Both the position numbers and the translations under genes were made by a program. The notes under the pieces were generated by a model that saw only the letters and a list, made by a program, of their open reading frames with translations, was not told the origin of the DNA and searched no databases. This document shows positions 1-6,549 of a DNA stretch of 9,851 bases, piece by piece (position 1 is the stretch's first letter; each line of letters begins with the position of its first letter). Origin of the DNA: Competibacter sp963695105 (GTDB lineage: Bacteria > Pseudomonadota > Gammaproteobacteria > Competibacterales > Competibacteraceae); the NCBI GenBank assembly GCA_963695105.1, contig CAVOGC010000039.1, positions 1 through 9,851 of the forward strand, in the 5' to 3' direction.

Positions 1-2163
1 GATCTCAACGAACCCCAGCGTGCGGCGGTAACGGCGCCGCTGGGTCCCTTGCGGGTGCTGGCCGGGGCCGGCAGCGGCAAAACCCGGGTGCTGACCCGAC
101 GCATCGCCTGGTTGCTGGCGGTGGAAAACGCCTCGCCCTGGTCGATCCTGGCGGTGACCTTCACCAACAAGGCCGCCGCCGAAATGCGCGGCCGGGTCGA
201 GGAGCGGATGGACCAGCCGCTGGGCGGGCTTGTGGATCGGCACCTTTCACGGCATCGCCCACCGCCTGCTGCGCCAGCACTGGCAGGAAGCCCGGCTGCC
301 GCGCGCCTTCCAGATTCTCGACAGCGACGATCAGACCCGATTGATGAAACGGGTGCTGCGCGGCCTGAATCTGGACGAGAAAAAATGGCCACCGCCGCAG
401 GCCGCCGGTTTCGTCAACCGCTGCAAGGACGAAGGCCAGCGCCCGGCCGATCTGGCCGGCGACGATCCGGTCCAGCGCCAGTACCAGCGCATCTACACCG
501 TCTACCAGCAGGAATGCGAGCGTGGCGGGCTGGTGGATTTCGGCGAACTGCTGCTGCGCGCCTATGAATTGTGGCGCGACAACCCGGACCTGCTGGCGCA
601 TTACCGCGAGCGGTTCCAGCATGTGCTGGTGGATGAATTCCAGGACACCAACACCATTCAATACCAGATGGGTGCGGCTGCTGGGCGGCGGCCGGGGCGA
701 CGTGTTCATCGTCGGCGACGACGACCAATGCGTCTACGGCTGGCGAGGATCGAAAGTCGAGAACATTCAACGCTTCGCCGAGGACTTCCCCAACACCCAA
801 ACCATCCGCCTGGAGCAGAACTACCGCTCCACGCACAATATCCTCAAGGCCGCCAACGCCCTGATCGCGCAAAACACCGCCCGGCTCGGCAAGAATCTGT
901 GGACCGCCGACGGCGACGGCGAACCGATCCAGATCTACAACGCGCTCCACGAAGTGGACGAAGCGCGCTTCGTTGCCGGGCGCATCCGCCAGTGGGTGGA
1001 GGAAGGGGGTCGTTACCGCGACGCGGCGGTTTTGTACCGCTCCAATGCGCAGTCGCGGCTGTTCGAGGAAACGCTGATCGGGATGGCGATGCCCTACCGC
1101 ATCTACGGCGGGCTGCGCTTCTTCGAGCGGGCCGAGATCAAGGATACGCTGGCCTACCTGCGCCTGATCGCCAACCGCGACGACGATCCTTCCTTCGAAC
1201 GCGTGGTCAACACCCCGCCGCGCGGCATCGGCGAGCGCACTCTCGACCTGCTGCGCGAAGCCGCGCGCGCCCGGGGTGATTCGCTGTGGCAAGCCGCTCT
1301 GCAACTGCTGGCGAACGGTGGGTTGAGTGGGCGGGCCGCCAACGCCGTGCGCGGTTTCCTGCAACTGGTCGAGGCGCTGGACCGCGACAGCCGCGACCGA
1401 CCGCTGGCGGGACGAGTGGAGCACGTCGTCACCCACGGCGGCCTGCTGGCGATGTACGAGCAGGACAAGGCCGACAAGGGCGAGATGCGGGCCGAGAACC
1501 TGGAGGAACTGATCAAGGCCAGCGGCGATTTCACCGCCAACACCGACCCGGTCGTGGTCGGCGCCGACCCGGACCGAGCCGGACTGGCTGAACGCTTTTC
1601 TCGCCCATGCCGCCCTGGAATCCGGCCAGGGGCAGGGCTCGGCCGGCGAGGACTGCGTGCAGTTGATGACGCTGCACATGGCCAAGGGTCTGGAATTCCC
1701 GCTGGTGTTCCTGGTGGGGATGGAAGAAGGCTTGTTTCCGCACAGCCGCTCGATCGCCGAAGCGCGCCAATTGGAGGAAGAGCGGCGGTTGGCCTACGTC
1801 GGCGTCACCCGCGCCCGCCGCCAGTTGTATGTGTCCTATGCCGAGCGGCGTACCTGGTACGGCCGCGAAAACTACCCATCCCCCTCGCGTTTCGTCGGCG
1901 AAATTCCCGAGGAACTGACCCGCGACGTGCGCGCTCGCGCCAAGCGGCCGGCGAAGATCCCGCCGGCGCCCCGGACCCCTGCCGGCGGGGCCGCCCCCGC
2001 CGGTCTGCGGCCCCGGCAGCGGGTGCGCCATGCCCGCTTCGGCGAGGGGGTCGTGTTGGAGGTCGAGGGCGCCGGCTACCATGCCCGGGCGCGAATCGAT
2101 TTCCCGGCGGCCGGCGGCGCCAAGTGGCTGGTGGTGGCCTACGCCAAGCTGGAAACGCTGTGA
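1..2163 (+). CDS. uvrD: DNA helicase II (UvrD/Rep family SF1A helicase), 5' partial, three frame breaks
   Basis: This is an ATP-dependent 3'-5' DNA helicase acting in nucleotide excision and mismatch repair. All SF1A motifs can be read: Walker A GAGSGKTR (from about 67), motif Ia AVTFTNKAAAEM, Ib WIGTFHGIAHRLLR, motif II VLVDEFQDTN, motif III VGDDDQCVYGWRG, motif IV RLEQNYRS, motif V TLHMAKGLEFPLVF and motif VI EEERRLAYVGVTRAR. The C-terminal tail RVRHARFGEG...WLVVAYAKLETL matches the end of E. coli UvrD. The first visible residues DLNEPQR align with E. coli DSLNDKQR, so only about eight codons lie upstream of the window. The protein runs in frame 1 to about 230, frame 2 to about 668, frame 3 to about 1550-1582, then frame 1 to the TGA at 2161. 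Each break is fixed by deleting one base (an extra T near 230, the A at 668, perhaps one G at 1581-1582). The intact motifs favour sequence error over decay. Rep and PcrA are close relatives, but the C-terminal tail favours UvrD. Confidence 0.95.
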
Positions 2164-4024
2164 GCCCAACTGGATTTTACCGCGCCGGCTTTCCGTTCCG
2201 CCCCGAACGCCGATTCCCGTTCGGGACCGTCGTCCCGGCCGCGCGTCCCACCGCATCGGCTGGGTCTCAAGGAAGTGCTCGGCGAGCTGGTGGCCGACGG
2301 GCTGGTGGCCAAGGTGGACGCCGACCGGGCCGGAATGGGTGTCCGACCGGAGGGCGGCGAGCTGCATCCACTGGTGGTGATCGCCAACAAGCAGTTGCGC
2401 CAGATTGAGCCGCCGCATCAGGTGCTGAGTCTGGAGCTGCTGACCGAGTGGCTGGCCGGCAAGGTCGGGCTGCCGTACCTGCGCATCGACCCTCTCAAAC
2501 TGGATATCGCCGCGGTCGAGCGGCTGCTGCCGTTCGTGTCCTACGAGTACGCCGCCCGCTATCAGATTCTACCGGTCGCGGCGGACGCGACCCGGGTGGT
2601 GTTCGCCACCACCGAACCCTACCTGACCGAGTGGCAGGACATCTTGCGGCAGACTCTGCGCAAGGAGATCGAACGGGTCATCGCCAGTCCGCTGGATATC
2701 AACCGCTATCAGATGGAGTTCTACGGCGTGTCGCGCTCGGTGCGGGGCGCGATGCAGGGTTCGCTGGAGCCGACCTCGGGCATCCTCAATTTCGAGCAGT
2801 TGCTGGAACTGGGCCGGCGCGGCGAACTGAGCGCCGACGAACGGCCGATCGTGCAAATCGTGGACTGGCTGTTGCAATACGCCTTCGCCCAGCGCGCCAG
2901 CGACATTCATCTGGAGCCGCGCCGCGAGCAGGGCCAGATCCGCTTTCGCATCGACGGCGTGCTGAATGCGATCTATCAGTTGCCGCCGGTGGTGATGAGC
3001 GCGGTCACCAGCCGCATCAAGATTCTGGGACGGATGGATGTGGCCGAAAAGCGCCGCCCGCAGGATGGCCGCCTCAAGACCCGCACCCCGGCCGGCCGGG
3101 AAGTCGAACTGCGGCTGTCCACCATGCCCACCGCCTTCGGCGAAAAATGCGTGCTGCGAATTTTCGATCCGGACACCGTGACCAAGGATTTTGGCGAGCT
3201 GGGCTTTGCGCCGGCCGAGGAAACGGTGTGGCGCAAGATGATCGCCCGGCCGCACGGCATCGTGCTGGTGACCGGTCCGACCGGTTCCGGCAAGACCACC
3301 ACGCTGTACACCACGCTCAAGCAGTTGGCGGTTCCGGAGGTCAACGTCTGCACGGTCGAAGATCCGATCGAAATGATCGTGCCGGAACTCAACCAGATGC
3401 AGGTCCAGCCGGCGATCGATCTGACCTTCGCCCAGGGCATTCGCACCCTGTTGCGGCAAGATCCCGACATCATCATGGTCGGCGAAATCCGCGACCTGGA
3501 GGCCGCGCAGATGGCGGTGCAGGCGGCCCTGACCGGACACCTGGTGCTATCCACCCTGCACACCAACGACGCCGTTTCGGCGGTCACCCGCCTGCTCGAC
3601 CTGGGCGTGCCGTATTACCTGCTCCAGAACGTGCTGATCGGAGTGATGGCGCAGCGACTGGTGCGCACGCTCTGCCCGCACTGCAAGGCCAGCGGCGAAA
3701 TGGAGGATGGGACTGTGGGAAGCGCTGGTCCGGCCCTGGCCGCTGCCGAAACCCGCCGCCGTCGGCGTGCCGCACGGCTGTCCGGAATGCCGCAAGACCG
3801 GTTATCTGGGTCGCGTGGGCTTGTACGAACTGTTGATGGTGACGCCGGAGCTGCGCCGACTGTTTCGGACGGAAACGGATGAGGAGACCGTGCGACGCGG
3901 CGCCTTCGAACAGGGCATGCGTCCGCTGCGAGTCAGCGCGGCCTGTCAGATCGCCGCCGGCTTGACCACCTTCGAGGAGGTCATGCAGGTGCTGCCCCCG
4001 CTGGATGACGGACAGGAAAGTTAG
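2160..4024 (+). CDS. GspE/PulE/PilB-family type II/IV secretion ATPase, frameshifted near the 3' end
   Basis: This is a hexameric secretion or pilus-assembly ATPase of the cytoplasmic membrane face. An N-terminal T2SSE_N/MshEN-like domain (about 2300-2700, e.g. GLPYLRIDPLKLD, YQILPVAADATRVVFATTEP) precedes the ATPase core. The core has RASDIHLEPR, Walker A GPTGSGKTTT (about 3274), Asp box VCTVEDPIE, Walker B DIIMVGEIRD and His box TGHLVLSTLHTNDA. A zinc-type tetracysteine follows: CPHC at 3673-3684 and CPEC at 3779-3790. Between the two Cys pairs the frame changes from 1 to 2. Dropping one G of the GGG at about 3709-3711 joins KASGEMED to GLWEALVRPW and the frame then ends at TAG 4022. Start: in-frame coding reaches back to the uvrD stop, and the first in-frame GTG is at 2275. 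I prefer GTG 2160, which overlaps the uvrD TGA and has GGAAA five bases upstream; it needs one more base removed near 2173-2175. No gspF, pilC or other secretion gene is nearby, so the machine it serves is unknown. Confidence 0.88.
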
Positions 4025-4053
4025 TTTTGCTTGCGTGATACACCTCATTTTTT

Positions 4054-4083
4054 TTGACTAAAGTGTTGCGAATGGCACACAAT
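4054..4083 (+). promoter_or_regulatory. Probable sigma-70 promoter of ompW
   Basis: A -35 TTGACT (4054-4059) and a -10 CACAAT (4078-4083) are separated by 18 bp. They lie about 75 bp before the ompW start, directly after a run of eight T residues (4048-4055). The T-run has no clear GC hairpin before it, so I do not call it a terminator for the preceding ATPase gene. The -35 is strong and the -10 matches 4 of 6. This is a pattern match, not a mapped start site. Confidence 0.5.
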
Positions 4084-4156
4084 AACCTTGCTGCAATGCG
4101 GTTTTTAATTCATTATCCACATACACAATCGGTTCAATAACAATAGGAAACGCATC

Positions 4157-4795
4157 ATGTCTTCGAAACTGGTTAAAAGCGCGGTGGCGGCGGCCCTGGC
4201 GGGCGCTTTTCTAGCGGGTGCGGCGGCACAGGCCTATGAGACGGGCGATTGGCTGGTTCGAGCCGGCGCCTGGGGCGTGTTTCCCAAATCCGACAACTTG
4301 ACCAATCTCCTGGGCCAACCCGGCGTCGATATCGATGTGGACGACGGCTACAGTTTGGGTTTCAACTTCACCTACATGGTGAATCCCAATATCGGTATCG
4401 AGCTGCTCCTCGCCCTGCCGTTCAAGCACGACATCGAAATCACCGGCCTGGGCAAGGTCGCCAATACCTTGCAGTTGCCCCCGACGCTCTTCGTGCAGTA
4501 TCACTTCATGCCGGCCAGCAACATCCGCCCGTATGCCGGCATCGGTTTGAACTACACCTATTTTTGGGATGAAAAGACCACCGGCGCTCTGTCCGGCAAC
4601 AGCCTTTCACTGGATTCTTCCTGGGGTCTGGCGGGAGAATTGGGGGTCGATATCGACGTGGCGCCAAACTGGTTCATGAACGGCGTCGTCGCCTATATGG
4701 ACATCGATACCAAGGCCAAGCTGGACGGGGCCAGCCTCGGTACGGTCGCCATCGATCCCTGGGTGGTCGGCATCAATATCGGCATGCGTTTCTAA
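4157..4795 (+). CDS. ompW: OmpW family outer membrane protein
   Basis: A 212-aa precursor of a small eight-stranded outer-membrane beta-barrel. OmpW proteins form narrow hydrophobic channels and often respond to stress or oxygen state; the substrate here is unknown. Residues 1-26 are a signal peptide with lysines near the start, an Ala/Leu/Gly core and a cleavage site after AQA, giving mature YETGDWLVRAG. OmpW hallmarks are clear: YSLGFNFTYMVNPNIGIELL, PFKHDI, LQLPPTLFVQYHF, IRPYAGIGLNYTYFWDE, SLDSSWGLAGELGVD and YMDIDTKAKL. The end is IDPWVVGINIGMRF, with the terminal Phe needed for recognition by the BAM complex. The ATG is preceded by AGGAAA (4145-4150) with 6-bp spacing. The frame is intact. 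The gene has its own promoter and converges on the HMA gene, so it looks monocistronic. Confidence 0.95.
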   Translation: MSSKLVKSAVAAALAGAFLAGAAAQAYETGDWLVRAGAWGVFPKSDNLTNLLGQPGVDIDVDDGYSLGFNFTYMVNPNIGIELLLALPFKHDIEITGLGKVANTLQLPPTLFVQYHFMPASNIRPYAGIGLNYTYFWDEKTTGALSGNSLSLDSSWGLAGELGVDIDVAPNWFMNGVVAYMDIDTKAKLDGASLGTVAIDPWVVGINIGMRF

Positions 4796-4810
4796 TCGCG
4801 AGCCGATCAC

Positions 4811-4845
4811 GGCGGCGGGAGAGGCGGTGCTTTCCTCTCGCCGCC
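4811..4845. terminator. Hairpin between convergent ompW and HMA genes, possibly bidirectional
   Basis: The left arm GGCGGCGGGAGAGG (4811-4824) pairs with CCTCTCGCCGCC (4834-4845) across a 9-base loop, leaving a 2-base GG bulge. This gives 12 GC-rich pairs. It starts 15 bp after the ompW stop and ends 8 bp before the stop of the opposite-strand HMA gene, so it fits a shared transcription end for both. There is no strong U-tract on either side, so termination efficiency is uncertain. Confidence 0.6.
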
Positions 4846-4853
4846 ACGTTCGT

Positions 4854-5057
4854 TCAAGCGGTTTTCTCGGGATACCCCAACTCCCGCAGCGCCGCGCGCA
4901 GTTCCGCTCCAATGTCCCCTTCGGTTTCCACGCTCACCCGACCGGTTGGCACGTCCACCGCGACTTCCTTGACCCGGGTATCCTTGCTCAAGCCGGTTTG
5001 AATCGCGCTGGCGCAGCCGCCGCATTTCACATTCTGAACCAGAAGTTCAACTTTCAT
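4854..5057 (-). CDS. Small heavy-metal-associated (HMA) domain protein, CopZ-like
   Basis: A 67-aa cytoplasmic protein of the HMA/CopZ fold (beta-alpha-beta-beta-alpha-beta), the length expected for a lone domain. The metal-binding loop is VQNVKCGGCASAI near residues 8-20, with CxxC at C12 and C15. The middle reads VKEVAVDVPTGRVSVETE and the end ELRAALRELGYPEKTA. The residue before the first Cys is Lys, giving V-K-C-G-G-C, where classical copper chaperones have M-x-C-x-x-C. The CGGC form is common among stand-alone HMA proteins whose metal is not established. I chose ATG 5057 because the HMA fold starts there and GAGG lies about nine bases upstream. An ATG five codons further upstream (MRLAEMKV) is possible. 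A longer in-frame extension to 5273 runs through inverted repeats and is not credible as protein. No P-type ATPase or MerR gene adjoins it, so a role in copper handling is inferred from the family only. Confidence 0.85.
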   Translation of the reverse strand: MKVELLVQNVKCGGCASAIQTGLSKDTRVKEVAVDVPTGRVSVETEGDIGAELRAALRELGYPEKTA

Positions 5058-5189
5058 TTCGGCCAACCTCATGACGGTGGTGTTCTTGATGGACGGGAGC
5101 ACCCTGGGTATTTCGAGGACAGGGATTTCCGAATGCCCGGTCGCCGGCTCTCCCGCTGAGTATCGCCGAAAAATGTACCACGAAGCGGT

Positions 5190-5224
5190 AAAGCGGGCTC
5201 GGGCGTTAGCCCGGAACCCGCTTT
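5190..5224 (-). terminator. Strong hairpin downstream of the methyltransferase gene
   Basis: The outer arms AAAGCGGG (5190-5197) and CCCGCTTT (5217-5224) enclose inner arms CGGGC (5200-5204) and GCCCG (5209-5213) around a GTTA loop, with small CT and GAA bulges. On the minus strand this lies about 50 bp after the methyltransferase stop and 130 bp before the HMA start, so it probably separates the two transcripts. It lacks a long U-run on either strand, so it may instead be a dispersed palindromic element. Confidence 0.5.
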
Positions 5225-5242
5225 GAGTGAAATCCTGGTTCC

Positions 5243-5266
5243 GGTGGGTTATGCCGCCGCTAACCC
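5243..5266. repeat. Inverted repeat GGGTTA...TAACCC, REP-like
   Basis: GGGTTA (5246-5251) and TAACCC (5261-5266) flank the 9-base GC-rich centre TGCCGCCGC. GGTGGGTTA (5243-5251) recurs in inverted form as TAACCCACC at 5936-5944, on the other side of the methyltransferase gene. Elements of the type GGGTTA, GC-rich loop, TAACCC are scattered between genes in many gammaproteobacteria. Whether this one is a member of such a family needs a genome-wide count. Confidence 0.4.
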
Positions 5267-5276
5267 GTCCCAAGCA

Positions 5277-5915
5277 CTACGCACTTGTGGGACTCGACTG
5301 GCTGGTCTTTCTGGCGACCAGGACGATCGCGCGCCTCTGATTGGAAAGAGCCCTGACCTTGATGGACTCCAGGATCGTAAAGCCGCTGGATTCCAGCAGC
5401 GCGCTCAACGCTTGCCGCGACCAGAATTGGGCATCGCTCCCGTTCCAGTAGTCCCACCAGGCGCGCGTGGCGATCCACAATGTCTCCCAGGCGCTCCAGA
5501 CTGGCAGCACGATCATGAGGATGCCATTTCGATGGAGCCATCGGTTGGCCGACTCGATCAGCGCGGATGCCCTCAGATGCGGGTCGTTGACTTCGATGTC
5601 CACGACCAGATCGACGCCACTCTCCTCGACCCCGCAAGGACCGTCAATCCGTTCTCCTGGGGACTTGTTCGCCGACGTCCACTTGATCGAGTTGGCCGTG
5701 CCGTTCCCACCGCATTCCATTCCAACGGCACAGCCCGCCTCCTGCCTGTCATGGTTCGGTTTCCGGTTGCCGCACCTCAGGCAAAGAATGCGGCGCGCTT
5801 CGTAGCGGGCGCAGACATCCAAAATGACCGGTCGAATACAGAAATTTCCCTGAGGTTCGAGTCGGCCGTGTCGGTTTGAGAAATCTGCTCTCTTAACCAC
5901 CTGGTTTAAAGCCAT
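5277..5915 (-). CDS. Diverged class I SAM-dependent methyltransferase-like protein
   Basis: A 212-aa protein with the outline of a type 11/12 Rossmann methyltransferase. Its N-terminus is MALNQVVKRADFSN, followed by EPQGNFCIRPVILDV. The SAM motif I region RILCLRCGNRKP (residues 42-53) stands where the family usually has a form like ILDLGCGNG, so the acidic residue and two glycines are replaced. The later core is better kept: VDLVVDIEVNDP (101-112), SANRWLHRNGILMIVLP (122-138), FWSRQALSALLESSGFTILE (164-183) and AIVLVARK (196-203). The stretch 65-100 is poorly conserved and looks compressed. ATG 5915 has a good ribosome site (GGGAGAGA, about 5 bases upstream) and is preferred over an in-frame ATG 14 codons upstream. 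The frame is open throughout, so the protein may be made, but catalysis is doubtful. Relatives often act near cell-surface sugar genes; no such neighbours are visible. It could be a pseudogene in early decay or a repurposed fold. Confidence 0.6.
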   Translation of the reverse strand: MALNQVVKRADFSNRHGRLEPQGNFCIRPVILDVCARYEARRILCLRCGNRKPNHDRQEAGCAVGMECGGNGTANSIKWTSANKSPGERIDGPCGVEESGVDLVVDIEVNDPHLRASALIESANRWLHRNGILMIVLPVWSAWETLWIATRAWWDYWNGSDAQFWSRQALSALLESSGFTILESIKVRALSNQRRAIVLVARKTSQSSPTSA

Positions 5916-6173
5916 TTTGTCTCTCCCGCGTTGGCTAACCCACCCCAGCCCCGCCACCGATGCGCTGGCGAGGCCGCCGAAAAGCTACTTTGGACGCAAG
6001 GAGCTTACAGATGGCTTACTCATTCGAGGATTTTCCACATGGAAGAGGCGGAGCTCAGGAACGATAATAGCCATGTCTTTTAATAATGTTCGGTGTCCGA
6101 GGCCTCGACGGGTCCAGCAAGTCCGCGCGGTCGTGGATCTCGAGCCAGGCGGACAGGCGTCCTCATCACTTAC

Positions 6174-6201
6174 CGCGGTTGAACGCTCGCGTTCAACCGC
6201 G
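6174..6201. repeat. Perfect 28-bp palindrome
   Basis: CGCGGTTGAACGC (6174-6186) is followed by TC and then its exact reverse complement GCGTTCAACCGCG (6189-6201). No T-run follows on either strand, so an intrinsic terminator is unlikely. It marks the left edge of the AT-rich block. A protein-binding dyad, a cruciform or a mobile-element end are possible; none is shown. Confidence 0.85.
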
Positions 6202-6209
6202 CCGCGATG

Positions 6210-6252
6210 TTTCAAAATGAAATCGGCCAAGCATTAAGTTTCAATATTGAAA
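6210..6252. repeat. Two tandem TTTCA...TGAAA dyads
   Basis: The first is TTTCA-AAA-TGAAA (6210-6222). The second is the perfect 14-bp palindrome TTTCAATATTGAAA (6239-6252). Their centres are about 29-30 bp apart, close to three helical turns, so they would face the same side of the DNA. This spacing is typical of paired operator sites. No regulator is assigned, and chance dyads are more common in AT-rich DNA. Confidence 0.5.
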
Positions 6253-6494
6253 TGCTCAAGCAATTCTCAAGGCATCGTTACTTTTCGGTCTACTTTTCGT
6301 TGAAAAATAAATTTTGTATTAATATCAAAATCTTGATAATTAATTTTAGTCCAAGAATCGCCATGATGGACTCTAAATTGGCTCATGTGGGCAAACAGAT
6401 GAAGAGCCTGGTCATGAAAAAATTAAATTTAAAAATCAACTAGTTGAAATATTTAGCAAACCACTTCATCCAATTTCCCAGATGGGCGTTGACT

Positions 6495-6510
6495 GAATTA
6501 ACTCGAATTA
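6495..6510 (+). repeat. Tandem GAATTA hexamers, 10-bp period
   Basis: GAATTA occurs at 6495-6500 and again at 6505-6510, one helical turn apart, and ends 8 bp before the -35 element at 6519. SARP-type regulators are known to bind short direct repeats with about one-turn spacing upstream of promoters, so these could be an autoregulatory site for the downstream gene. That link is inference from two short copies only. Confidence 0.3.
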
Positions 6511-6514
6511 TTCA

Positions 6515-6549
6515 TATATTGACCTAAGCTATTAACATGTCAATATAAT
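6515..6549 (+). promoter_or_regulatory. Promoter of the STAND-SARP gene with overlapping dyad operator
   Basis: A -35 TTGACC (6519-6524) and a perfect -10 TATAAT (6544-6549) are separated by 19 bp. A dyad with 9-bp perfect arms, TATATTGAC (6515-6523) and GTCAATATA (6539-6547), overlaps both elements, so a dimer bound there would cover the polymerase contacts. The long 19-bp spacer suggests the promoter may be weak without an activator, as in MerR-type control, although here the dyad straddles the promoter rather than sitting within the spacer. The predicted leader to the ATG at 6727 is about 170 nt. Confidence 0.55.

Noticed and set aside
414..1685. A 423-codon open frame on the minus strand opposite uvrD
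   Set aside because: It is antisense to clearly conserved helicase motifs. High-GC codon use keeps complementary frames open, and the translation has no recognisable domain.
2569..3540. A 323-codon minus-strand frame opposite the GspE-like gene
   Set aside because: The translation is a His/Arg/Gly-rich shadow of the ATPase core, with no family resemblance or ribosome site.
225..3715. Programmed ribosomal frameshifting in uvrD or gspE
   Set aside because: The sites lack slippery heptamers and clear downstream structures. Repeated +1 insertions in two unrelated genes fit sequence error better.
4021..4056. Intrinsic terminator after the GspE-like gene using the T-run at 4048-4055
   Set aside because: I see no GC-rich stem directly before the T-run; the run is more simply part of the ompW promoter region.
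5058..5273. A 72-residue N-terminal extension of the HMA protein
   Set aside because: It would translate the GGGTTA repeat and the 5190-5224 hairpin, and lone HMA proteins are about 65-70 residues long.
5223..5879. A 218-codon plus-strand frame opposite the methyltransferase gene
   Set aside because: The minus-strand reading has methyltransferase-like segments and a strong ribosome site; the plus-strand reading resembles nothing and crosses an inverted repeat.
5985..6230. An 81-codon minus-strand frame upstream of the methyltransferase gene
   Set aside because: It has a TTG start, no convincing ribosome site and no recognisable domain, and it spans half of the perfect palindrome.
6207..6443. 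A 78-codon plus-strand frame in the AT-rich block
   Set aside because: No ribosome site, composition-driven residues and no recognised motif. I leave the block as non-coding.
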